Program-made: the position numbers and the translations under genes | Origin: Spirosomataceae bacterium TFI 002 | GTDB taxonomy: Bacteria > Bacteroidota > Bacteroidia > Cytophagales > Spirosomataceae | Reading direction: 5' to 3' | Length of the DNA: 64,000 bases | NCBI GenBank assembly: GCA_900230115.1 | Contig: LT907983.1 | Span: forward strand, 62,001 to 126,000 | In this document: piece after piece, positions 37,054-45,800 of the stretch | How positions within the stretch are numbered: the stretch's first letter is position 1 | Layout of the letters: each line of letters begins with the position of its first letter | The notes under the pieces: model-generated | What the model saw: the letters and a program-made list of their open reading frames with translations, nothing else | The model's database searches: none | What the model was told of the DNA's origin: nothing

Positions 37054-37296
37054 ATGCAAAAAACGTTAGCTGATTTTCAGCAAAACCAATTGTCAAAAAA
37101 TGAGATGTCGGAATTAAAAGGTGGCTATATCTCAGAAGGCGGAACTTGCAATGCCAAATGTTCTGCTACCAATAATGGAGTTTATGAATGGTCAAGGGCA
37201 AATAATACGTTAAGTCGAGATCAAGCTATTTCGAATGCCGCATCCTGCAATGCTGCCGGCGGGCAAGGTTATTGGTGTTGTGCAAGTTGTCCATAA
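37054..37296 (+). CDS. Double-glycine-leader precursor peptide 2
   Basis: 80 aa precursor. The 24-residue leader ends LSKNEMSELKGG; the 56-residue core starts YISEGGTCNAKC and ends GQGYWCCASCP. The core has six Cys (C8, C12, C41, C51, C52, C55), enough for three disulfides, and the same WCCxSC end as precursor 1. The leader length (24 aa) is identical to precursor 1, which supports processing by the same C39 exporter. A hairpin and a TlpA-like gene follow, as for precursor 1. A decayed homologue is at 25889. Confidence 0.88.
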   Translation: MQKTLADFQQNQLSKNEMSELKGGYISEGGTCNAKCSATNNGVYEWSRANNTLSRDQAISNAASCNAAGGQGYWCCASCP

Positions 37297-37308
37297 TTTA
37301 TTGCTAAC

Positions 37309-37336
37309 TGGAACGGTCAGTTAAAAGACCGTTCCA
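37309..37336 (+). terminator. Hairpin between precursor 2 and TlpA-like gene
   Basis: TGGAACGGTC pairs exactly with GACCGTTCCA over an 8-base loop. There is no T run, so it may be a processing or stability element rather than a full terminator. It occupies the same place as the palindrome after precursor 1. Confidence 0.6.
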
Positions 37337-37355
37337 ATATTGTTTGAACAAAAAG

Positions 37356-38750
37356 ATGAAAATAATTCATGTTATTATTAGTTTCGCATTTATAAGCTGT
37401 CACGATTTAAAAAAGGCAGAAAATCAGATCCTAAGTGAAGAAATTGTAGAAAATTCATCCATAGTTTGCAATTTCGATCCTAAAAGGGAAGGTGCTGTTT
37501 ACTATGATCCTTACTATGATCGATTAATAATTCAACCAAATGATACTTTTAATATTAAATCTTTTGAAAAGAATGTATTTATTGAGTTTGGTTCTGGAGA
37601 CTATACGAGCTATTATATTTTAAAACCAAGATTATTTACAAGGTTCGAATCAAGCGAAAACTTTCTAAAACCAATTGGACTTGATGAAAAGCAAAGCCGA
37701 GAACTAGGTTTCTATGAGGCTTATAAAAAACGATTCGGTAATATTGACAACGAGGAGTTTCTGGCAATCCGTTCGCTATGGGGTAAAAAATATATTGAAA
37801 AACCTGAACTGAGAGATGAGCAATTTGAAGAAGACTTAACCCGACAATTGTTGTTTTTGGATGAATATACAAAGGATCATCATCTTGATGAAGACTTTTT
37901 GCTAGTTTGGACAAATTTCTTCAAATACAGAAAGTATGAAAAATTAGTTTTTTTGCAACCAATGGTTTTCGATCAAATAGGTGACGAATATGTTAATAGC
38001 GTTTGCCACTTGGTTGACACTATTCAAAATGACGATCTTTTGTACCTAAGACCTTATCAAAATACCCTATTAAGTCTTGCCTATACCATATGGCTAAAAG
38101 AAAAAGGTAATGATTCACAACCTGAGTTTGAAAGTCGATTAAAAAGTATTGGAAAACATTTTAAAGGTAAGTCCTTGGATTTCTTAAAAATGACACTTAT
38201 TAAAAGTCAAATATTGGAATCAAGATTAACTTTTAATCAGATAAAACCCTTTTACGAAAAATTTATTAGCACTTGTCCACACGAAGATTACAAAAATAAT
38301 ATAAAAGACTTTTTCGTAAAAGATACTAATGTTGAAGCTGGGGCTTTTGTGGATATAAATCAAGAAGCCGTAGATTTAAAGCAACTTATAAAAAACAATA
38401 AATTAACCTACGTGGATTTTTGGGCGTCTTGGTGCAAACCATGTATAGAGGAGTTTAGACATAAAAATGAATTAGCCTCGCTTTTCAAAGGGAAAGGAGT
38501 TGGATTTGTTTTTTTATCTATTGATCAAGATTATGACAAATGGAAAAGTAGCTCATTAAGGCTGTTGAAAGGTGAGAATTCTTTTTTTGAAATGAATAGC
38601 GATTCAACTCTCTCCAAACAACTCGCTGTAAAGGAAATTCCGCGATATGTCATTTTTGATCAATCTGGAAACCCAATTGTTCAAACTGCTCTTCGACCTT
38701 CCGATCCGAAACTTAAAGTACAATTGAACGAATTGTTAAAAAGGTATTGA
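37356..38750 (+). CDS. TlpA-like thiol-disulfide oxidoreductase lipoprotein 2
   Basis: 464 aa from the ATG at 37356 (an in-frame TTG lies 12 bases upstream). It has a signal ending in FISC (Cys15), an uncharacterised ~300-residue N-terminal region (FDPKREGAVYYDPYYDRLIIQPNDTFNI ...), and a C-terminal thioredoxin domain with WASWCKPC (Cys360, Cys363) and cis-Pro VKEIPRYVIFD. The end (LRPSDPKLKVQLNELLKRY) matches TlpA-like 1 (IRPSAPKFDELINSLLEN). It is the partner of precursor 2. A strong terminator follows, marking the right edge of the locus. Confidence 0.85.
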   Translation: MKIIHVIISFAFISCHDLKKAENQILSEEIVENSSIVCNFDPKREGAVYYDPYYDRLIIQPNDTFNIKSFEKNVFIEFGSGDYTSYYILKPRLFTRFESSENFLKPIGLDEKQSRELGFYEAYKKRFGNIDNEEFLAIRSLWGKKYIEKPELRDEQFEEDLTRQLLFLDEYTKDHHLDEDFLLVWTNFFKYRKYEKLVFLQPMVFDQIGDEYVNSVCHLVDTIQNDDLLYLRPYQNTLLSLAYTIWLKEKGNDSQPEFESRLKSIGKHFKGKSLDFLKMTLIKSQILESRLTFNQIKPFYEKFISTCPHEDYKNNIKDFFVKDTNVEAGAFVDINQEAVDLKQLIKNNKLTYVDFWASWCKPCIEEFRHKNELASLFKGKGVGFVFLSIDQDYDKWKSSSLRLLKGENSFFEMNSDSTLSKQLAVKEIPRYVIFDQSGNPIVQTALRPSDPKLKVQLNELLKRY

Positions 38751-38791
38751 GTAATAAAAGGACATATTCAATCTTCAAAAATTATAGCCCA

Positions 38792-38823
38792 AAGGATTAA
38801 GTTTATAGCTTAATCCTTTTTTT
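38792..38823 (+). terminator. Terminator at the end of the peptide locus
   Basis: Perfect 10-bp stem AAGGATTAAG / CTTAATCCTT with a 7-base loop and a T run. Confidence 0.88.
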
Positions 38824-38894
38824 GTGCCTTTTCATTCGTGGATGCGAATCTATTCTTCTATTTTTGTTGCCATATTTAATCAAAGTCTATTTTA

Positions 38895-39764
38895 ATGCAA
38901 ATCTCAGAATTAGAAAACATTGCCTCGCAAGTTCGCAGAGACATCGTGAGAATGGTACATGGTTGTGCTTCAGGTCATCCAGGTGGATCGCTAGGATGTA
39001 CGGACCTTTTGGTCGCATTGTACTTTCAGCAAATGAAAATTAATAACCGTAAAGGAAAGGGTGGTCACTTATCATTCAAAATGGATGGCGAAGGTGAAGA
39101 CCTATTTTTCTTGTCAAATGGCCACATTTCACCCGTTTTTTATTCTGTTTTGGCACATAGAGGATATTTTGACAAAAGTGAACTTGCAACTTTCAGAAAG
39201 CTAGATTCTAGGTTACAAGGACACCCAACTACCCACGAACACCTTCCAGGTATTAGAATCGCTTCTGGTTCTCTTGGACAAGGTATGTCAGTAGCAATAG
39301 GTGCTGCTCTTGCCAAAAAACTTAATGGCGATGACAGCTTCGTTTATGTTCTCATGGGAGATGGTGAGCAGCAAGAAGGGCAAGTATGGGAAGCGGCACA
39401 GTTTGCCCCACACCATAAAGTTGACAACTTGGTTGCAATCATTGACTTCAATGGTCAGCAAATAGACGGTTCTACCAACGAAGTAATGAACAATCGCGAT
39501 TTGAAAGCGAAGTACAAAGCTTTCGGCTGGAACGTAATAGAATTGAAAGAAGGAAATAATATGGCCGAAGTAGTTCGTATCATGAGAAAAGCCAAAAGAG
39601 CAACTGCTGGTAAAGGAGTACCTACAATGGTGCTTATGACTACAGAAATGGGTGCTGGAGTTGATTTCATGATGGGAAGCCACAAATGGCACGGTATTGC
39701 TCCAAACGACGAGCAATTAGCAGCTGCATTGGCACAACTTCCAGAAACACTTGGCGATTATTAA
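38895..39764 (+). CDS. Transketolase, N-terminal subunit
   Basis: ThDP-binding half of a split transketolase of the pentose phosphate pathway, 289 aa. Visible are SGHPGGSLGCTDLLVALY, the ThDP/Mg motif MGDGEQQEGQVWEAAQFAPHHKVDNL with IIDFNGQQIDG, and the SHKWHGIAPN end of the domain. The C-terminal half is encoded 21 bases downstream. Split transketolases of this type are common in Bacteroidota. Confidence 0.94.
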   Translation: MQISELENIASQVRRDIVRMVHGCASGHPGGSLGCTDLLVALYFQQMKINNRKGKGGHLSFKMDGEGEDLFFLSNGHISPVFYSVLAHRGYFDKSELATFRKLDSRLQGHPTTHEHLPGIRIASGSLGQGMSVAIGAALAKKLNGDDSFVYVLMGDGEQQEGQVWEAAQFAPHHKVDNLVAIIDFNGQQIDGSTNEVMNNRDLKAKYKAFGWNVIELKEGNNMAEVVRIMRKAKRATAGKGVPTMVLMTTEMGAGVDFMMGSHKWHGIAPNDEQLAAALAQLPETLGDY

Positions 39765-39785
39765 CCCTCTTAAAGAAGACATTCG

Positions 39786-40742
39786 ATGAAAAAATATACA
39801 TACACAGAAAAGCAAGACACAAGATCGGGATTTGGAGATGGAATGACCGAGCTTGGTCGTACCAATCCTAAGGTTGTTACCCTATGTGCGGACCTTGTAG
39901 GCTCGCTCAAAACAGCTACTTTTATAAAAGAAAACCCAGAGCGTTTTTTCCAAACAGGAATTGCAGAAGCAAACATGATGGGAATAGCAGCTGGTTTAAC
40001 AATAGGCGGTTATATCCCATACCCTACTACTTTTGCAAACTTTGGCTCAGGTCGTGTTTATGATCAAATACGCCAATCAATTGCTTATTCAGATAAAAAC
40101 GTAAAAATTGCCGTTTCTCACGCAGGTTTAACGCTTGGAGAAGATGGAGCAACACACCAAATATTGGAAGACATTGCTATGATGCGTGCCATGCCAAATA
40201 TGACGGTGATAAACCCATGTGACTACAACCAAACCAAAGCAGCAACAATCGCATTGGCTTCTCATGTAGGACCAGCTTATTTAAGATTTGGAAGACCAAA
40301 AGTGCCAATTTTCACTGATCCAAACCAAAAATTTGAAATCGGTAAAGCATGGATGGTTAATGAAGGCACTGACGTATCTATTTTCGCTACAGGTCATTTG
40401 GTATGGGAAGCAATACAAGCTGGAGAGGTTTTAGCAGCAAAAGGAATTAGTGCTGAAATAATTAACATCCACACGATCAAGCCATTGGACGTTGACGCAA
40501 TCATCAAATCAGTAAGAAAAACTAAATGTGTGGTAACTTGTGAAGAGCACCAAGCAAATGGAGGTTTAGGCGATGCTGTCGCTCAAACATTAGCTAGGTC
40601 TTTCGTTGCTCCACAGGAATACATAGCTGTCAATGACTCTTTTGGAGAAAGTGGTACACCAGAGCAACTGATGAAAAAATACGGACTATCTTCTGAAAAC
40701 ATTGTAGAAGCAGTTCAAAAAGTAATAGCAAGAAAAGGATAA
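39786..40742 (+). CDS. Transketolase, C-terminal subunit
   Basis: Pyrimidine-binding and C-terminal half of transketolase, 318 aa. Recognisable are the GFGDGMTELGRTNPKVVTLCADL start, the glutamate in QTGIAEANMMGIAAGL, SHAGLTLGEDGATHQ and the C-terminal domain VVTCEEHQANGGLGDAVAQ. Cotranscribed with the N-terminal subunit. A hairpin follows. Confidence 0.94.
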   Translation: MKKYTYTEKQDTRSGFGDGMTELGRTNPKVVTLCADLVGSLKTATFIKENPERFFQTGIAEANMMGIAAGLTIGGYIPYPTTFANFGSGRVYDQIRQSIAYSDKNVKIAVSHAGLTLGEDGATHQILEDIAMMRAMPNMTVINPCDYNQTKAATIALASHVGPAYLRFGRPKVPIFTDPNQKFEIGKAWMVNEGTDVSIFATGHLVWEAIQAGEVLAAKGISAEIINIHTIKPLDVDAIIKSVRKTKCVVTCEEHQANGGLGDAVAQTLARSFVAPQEYIAVNDSFGESGTPEQLMKKYGLSSENIVEAVQKVIARKG

Positions 40743-40747
40743 ATTAC

Positions 40748-40772
40748 AAAAGGGCTGCAAAGCCCTTTTTTT
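40748..40772 (+). terminator. Terminator between transketolase and sigma factor genes
   Basis: AAGGGCT / AGCCCTT with a GCAA tetraloop and a T run; the T run ends against the sigma factor ATG at 40773. Confidence 0.75.
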
Positions 40773-41321
40773 ATGCATAAAGATCAAGATATTATAGAAT
40801 TGTTAAGTGACCCAGCTCAGCACGAGCTGGCATTTAAAATGATAGTAAGTAGCTATAAAGAGCGGCTTTATCATGTTATCCGTAAGATTTTGATTGATCA
40901 TGATGATACAGATGACGTGTTGCAAGATGCTTTTATTAAGATTTGGAAAAATCTAGATAAATTTAGAGGCGATGCCAACCTTTACACATGGGTATACCGA
41001 ATAGGGACAAATGAAGCACTGAGTTATCTTCGTAAGCGAAAGAATACTCAAAACATCTCAATGGACGACAACCCAGAGTTGATGTCCATGCTTGAAAGTG
41101 CCTCAAAAGGTAGCCAAATGACTGGTGACGAAATATCATTTAGATTGCAAAAGGCTGTACTTGCTTTGCCAGAAAAACAGCGTCTTGTGTTCAATATGAA
41201 GTACTTTGATAAACTTAAATACGAAGAAATAGCAGAAATCACCGAAACAAGTGTTGGGGGCTTGAAAGCAAACTATCACATGGCGGTTAAAAAAATTGAA
41301 GAAATTCTAACTGAGAAATAA
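40773..41321 (+). CDS. RNA polymerase ECF sigma-70 factor
   Basis: 182 aa. Region 2 is YKERLYHVIRKILIDHDDTDDVLQDAFIKIWKNLDKFRGDANLYTWVYRIGTNEALSYLRKRK and region 4 is LPEKQRLVFNMKYFDKLKYEEIAEITETSVGGLKANYHMAVKKIEE. No region 3 is present, as expected for ECF. The two genes downstream on the same strand look like its antisigma and periplasmic sensor. The target promoters are unknown. Confidence 0.92.
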   Translation: MHKDQDIIELLSDPAQHELAFKMIVSSYKERLYHVIRKILIDHDDTDDVLQDAFIKIWKNLDKFRGDANLYTWVYRIGTNEALSYLRKRKNTQNISMDDNPELMSMLESASKGSQMTGDEISFRLQKAVLALPEKQRLVFNMKYFDKLKYEEIAEITETSVGGLKANYHMAVKKIEEILTEK

Positions 41322-41355
41322 ACCTTTGATCATTATAAGTGTCTAAAAAACAGTT

Positions 41356-41853
41356 ATGAAAAAGAAAATCTCTAACATATCGCCTAACGAAAAGGAATTC
41401 GAAGCACCATCCGGCTATTTCGATAACCTAGAATCGAACCTATTTGATAAAATATCGAAGAAGGGTTTTATTTTGGAGTCGAATATTCCTTTTCCATTTA
41501 ATGCACCTGAAGGTTACTTTGCTCAACTGGAAGAAGATGTTTTTGATCAAACAATTCGTATTCAACCGCAGTTGAAGATTACTCACAAGAGAAATTTTGC
41601 ACCGTGGTATAGAATAGCAGCTGCCTTATTAATTGCTAGTGGTTTTTCATTTTGGTATTTTGGTCAAGGTGAACCACAAAATGAAATGGCACTTGCCGAC
41701 ATTAGCAATGAAGAAATTTTGGCTTATTTAGGAGAACAAGAACTTAATACTGATGACATATATTCACTATTTCCTGAAGAGGTAATGCTAAATGATGTAT
41801 CTGAAGACGAGATGCTTGATTATGTGGATGTAGATATGCTAACGGACATTTAA
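41356..41853 (+). CDS. Putative antisigma factor, single-pass membrane protein
   Basis: 165 aa with one membrane helix (WYRIAAALLIASGFSFWYF) and two similar cytosolic stretches (EAPSGYFDNLESNLFDKI and NAPEGYFAQLEEDVFDQ). The acidic tail is periplasmic. Not matched to a named family with confidence; the antisigma role is inferred from position 34 bp after the ECF gene and the topology. Confidence 0.7.
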   Translation: MKKKISNISPNEKEFEAPSGYFDNLESNLFDKISKKGFILESNIPFPFNAPEGYFAQLEEDVFDQTIRIQPQLKITHKRNFAPWYRIAAALLIASGFSFWYFGQGEPQNEMALADISNEEILAYLGEQELNTDDIYSLFPEEVMLNDVSEDEMLDYVDVDMLTDI

Positions 41854-41857
41854 CAAC

Positions 41858-42304
41858 ATGAAAAAAATATTATTTATACTCCTCTTTTCTTTAACATTTG
41901 TTCATTCATATGGACAGGATAAGAAAAGCGACCGAAGAGAGGCCCTAATGGCCTTAAAAGTAGGTATGATAACCGAGAAAGTTAACCTTACTGCTGACCA
42001 AGCAGAGAACTTTTGGCCTGTTTACAATGAGTATTCTCATGAAAAAAGAGAACTGAACAGAAACATGAGGAGAGAGATGCATAAATCTACTCAAGACGAA
42101 CTTACTGATAAGGATAGAATGGCATCTCAAGACAAGATTCTCAAGCTTAGAGAGGCCGAGATTGATCTTACTAAAAAATATAGAGAGCGACTGCTCAAAA
42201 TTATTAATCCAAAGCAATACGCAGACCTCCAAGTAGCCGAAGAAAGTTTTAATCGGATGCTTTTAGAAGAACTTAGAAAAAGAAAAGAGCGATCAAATAA
42301 TTGA
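41858..42304 (+). CDS. Periplasmic Spy/CpxP-like helical protein
   Basis: 148 aa with a signal peptide (MKKILFILLFSLTFVHSYGQ) and an all-helical charged body (DQAENFWPVYNEYSHEKRELNRNMRREMHKST...), resembling envelope stress proteins encoded with ECF sigma/antisigma pairs in Bacteroidota. It starts five bases after the antisigma-like gene. Its stop codon lies within the following terminator. Confidence 0.75.
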   Translation: MKKILFILLFSLTFVHSYGQDKKSDRREALMALKVGMITEKVNLTADQAENFWPVYNEYSHEKRELNRNMRREMHKSTQDELTDKDRMASQDKILKLREAEIDLTKKYRERLLKIINPKQYADLQVAEESFNRMLLEELRKRKERSNN

Positions 42305-42317
42305 TCGCTCTTTTTTT
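42287..42317 (+). terminator. Terminator at the end of the sigma operon
   Basis: Perfect 10-bp stem GAGCGATCAA / TTGATCGCTC with an ATAA loop and a T run; the stem overlaps the last codons of the Spy-like gene. Confidence 0.85.
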
Positions 42318-42337
42318 ATGTCGTAAATGTTTATTCT

Positions 42338-42793
42338 TTATTTACTTGGAACTAACACACCATCAGCAACAAAAGTAAGTTCTTTTTTAGGATCCTTAAT
42401 TTTTGCGACTTCTTCAGCAGACTTTCCAGCATCTTTAGCATAATGCTGTAATTCATCTACAGGAGTTGTTTTCACACTAGCTTCTCCTTCAAAAATGATC
42501 TTTTTACCCGAAATGTCCTTTGGCACGAAGAAACCATAATCTTTAAATGTAACTCTCATGCTCTCGCCATTGTCCAATTTCACAGTCATCCAACATCCCT
42601 TTACTTGACACACTGACTCCACAACACCTTCAACTTTTACGTTTTTGCTTTCTGAAGCATCCAAAGTAATTAACTCTGAAACAGGTTTTGCGTTATTCTT
42701 TTTTACTTTCTTTCCAAAAGAATCATATGATTGAGCACTTGCAACTAGGGCAAAGCACATCACACTTGTAATTGTTAAAATCAGTTTTTTCAT
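42338..42793 (-). CDS. DUF4920 family periplasmic protein
   Basis: 151 aa with a signal peptide (MKKLILTITSVMCFALVASAQ). The body contains EGVVESVCQVKGCWMTVKLDNG with a CxxxxC pair, then MRVTFKDYGFFVPKDISGK, the DUF4920 pattern. The pair may bind metal or form a disulfide. Function unknown. Confidence 0.8.
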   Translation of the reverse strand: MKKLILTITSVMCFALVASAQSYDSFGKKVKKNNAKPVSELITLDASESKNVKVEGVVESVCQVKGCWMTVKLDNGESMRVTFKDYGFFVPKDISGKKIIFEGEASVKTTPVDELQHYAKDAGKSAEEVAKIKDPKKELTFVADGVLVPSK

Positions 42794-42802
42794 TTTTCGT
42801 TT

Positions 42803-45800
42803 TTAGTTAAATACCTCTACCCAGCCTTTGCAGGTTTTGGCGTTGTTGAGAATGATTTCGTAAAAATATACATCAGGTTTTACATTTCCTCCCCAGTCAT
42901 TCTTATAATTCATATTTTCATATAAAAGTTTGCCCCAGCGATTATAAATTCTCAATGTGGCTTCTCCCACTCCTATCACGAAGGTATCGTTTTTACCGTC
43001 GCCATTGGGACTTATGGCATTGGGTATAATTCCGTCTCCATCTGGAATGTTAAGTGCTAGTTCACTACTTAGTATACACCCTATTTTGTTTTTGGCGTCA
43101 ACTCTTACATTATATGTACCAGCATCTCGGTATTTATAATTATTGGGAACAACTCCTACTAGACTATCTCCGTTTCCCATTTGCCATACGTAAGAGACAA
43201 CTTTATCATTGGACTCTAAATCAAATTCCAATTCAAAAGGCTTACCACAATTATAAATGATATTGCTTGAAAAAACAGGCCCAAAACTCTCATCAATAGT
43301 TACATGAATGTCTTTAAAAGGCTTACAGCCATCTTCGTAGAAGGTTTGCACTCGATACGTACTAGACTTAAGTGGAGCAACTATGATATTATCGCCAATG
43401 GTTTTTTCCAAATCTTCACCCGTCCAAGTAAACTCCTCTCCTGCCCCAAAAGCCTCAAGTTTTATTTCGTCTCCTTTACAAATTTCTAAATCCAAGGTTG
43501 TATAAAAATCGGGTTTATCATTTGTAACCTCTGCTTTTATCTTTCTTTTGGTAGAACATATAGCATTTGATATCGTTACTTCAAACTCTGTACTTTCTAA
43601 TGGTTCAGCGGTAACTGCTGCCGACGTACTGTTTGAAACCAAGTTTGCAGGCAACCAAGAGTAAGTGTCTCCTCCTGAAGCAAACAGGTTAACTGTTCCG
43701 CCGGGGCACAAAACGGTGTCGTTACTAATTTTGGTAGGAAAAGGAATTACCTTAATTGTTCTTGTAATGGAATCACTCGCACTGCAATTCAATTTGTTGT
43801 AAGCCGATAGCTTTATTTCGTAGGTTCCTTCTTTCAAGAAAGTATAATCAAAACTCTCTAACCTTGTTGCCGCTGTGTCGTCAATTGCCCATTCATAGGT
43901 AAGAGCTCCAGTACTCTTATTTTTAAAATCGAGTTTAGTGGTATTGCATACAATTTCTGGATTTACTTTATCCCCATCCAAAATATTGAAATCTGCTTTT
44001 AAAGCAGAAATGTCAAACTTGAAGGCTGCCAAGTTACAATTACTGTTGCCGTGTTTTGTTTCGTATGCATTTTTAAGTGGAAACTGTACGGAACCTATTC
44101 CGTCCTGTGCCCTACACACGCAAGCTGTATGATAAATAACTCCATTTTTGTCAAAACGACATGTTCCACCGTCTAGGTGATCTCCTCTTCCTAAATTAGG
44201 ATCTGGTGGATCTGAAGAACCAAAAAATGTTCCATAAAGCAAAGACCTTGCACCTGCTTCTAAAATTGCAAAATAGAAATTGGATCCGGTGGTTTCTTTT
44301 TGGTAAGCATCTTGAGAAGTGGGCAATCCAAGGGTCGTACTATTCTCATTAAAACCATTATTAGCATTTACTTTCCCTCCCCAGCCTGCTAAATATATAT
44401 TCCCGCATTTATTAACTAAGAAAGCCGTTGGTACAATGTCGATGATACCTACTCCCCTACCCGATCCAAAGACAGTGGAGAAAACTGATTTTTTCAAATC
44501 ATTACTTAAGCAATGAACAAACTGCCCACTATTGGCATTTCTGTATACCCCTGGACTAACTGCATATTGCCCCTCTGTAAGTCCAAATACATAAACTTGA
44601 CCTTCATTATCAAGGTCGAGAAACATTCCTAAGTCTTCTTCCTTAGTTCCTATATAAGTCAGTGCAACTAATTTATCAGCAACGTATTTTGCAACAAAGC
44701 CATCCATCTCTCCAGCTAAACTGCTTTGGTAGGTCCCATTTGTTGCTCCTATATCTTTACTAATGGTGCTTCCAACTACAAATACTTCTTTTTTCTCGTT
44801 TACCCTGATTCCATAGGCTGCATCATAAAACTCTCCACCTAAAAAGGAAGACCACTCAAGTCGACTAAGATCTCGGTTGAGTCTACAAACTAAAGCATCA
44901 TTGGAGCGATTCAACTTTTCGCCATTTACAATAGGGAAATCACCAGAAAGAGAAGTCGTTGCTAGGTAAATTTTGTCTTCATTATCTACATATACTTCGC
45001 CTCTAAATTCATCGCCATAGTTTTTGATTTTCAAGGCTCCATTATTATGAATTCCATCATTATTTGAGCCTCCTAAAAATGTACTGCCAACTAACTTATC
45101 ACCATTTGGACCAAGTACAGTTACGAAAATATCAGTCCCGTTGAGATAGTTGATACTTGTAGTAATTGGAGCTCCTATGAGCCTTGGTCCACCTGCAAAA
45201 CTAGCATCATATGCTCTCGGAGTTACAGGAAAATTAGGAGATGATGTGGTGCCAAAGACTACTAGTTCACCCCGAGAATTAACGACTAAACTATGCGATA
45301 CCTCAGAAGCTTCTCCTCCCAAAAATGTTGAATACAACAAGCTTTTTCCATCTTTACTATATTTCTGGATTACAATATCTGTAATGCTACCTTCAAATGT
45401 ATTAGAAGACGCTCCGGCAGCAGCTTGTTGGTAACCGGCTGACGAAATAGGAAACGAAGGGCCAAAAACAGTTCCTCCTGCATACAAATTACCATCGTCG
45501 TCGTAAGTGGCGGTTTGTGCCCAATTGTCGGATACACCACCAGAATAGGTAGAAAATACAAGCTCTGGATCTATGATAAGATCCTTTGACTTATCGTAAG
45601 TTGCTAGTTTAAAACTGACCACATTTTTGTCAACCCTAAACCCTGAACCTACCTTTTGTTTTGAACCATTGGAATCTTGAAAGCTATAAGGTGGAAACTC
45701 TTTTATCAGACCTAAAATTGTTGATACCTCCAATCCATTATTATTAAACTTGGGATGGTGCTTGTCATCATAAACCAACTTAATGTCACTAGGGTTTCCT

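Noticed and set aside
39288-39716. Long open frame antisense to the transketolase N-terminal gene
   Set aside because: Composition is a mirror of the strongly conserved coding strand and there is no start signal or family match.
43054-45434. Several open frames antisense to the large gliding protein
   Set aside because: All lie inside a clearly coding gene and show no domain features.
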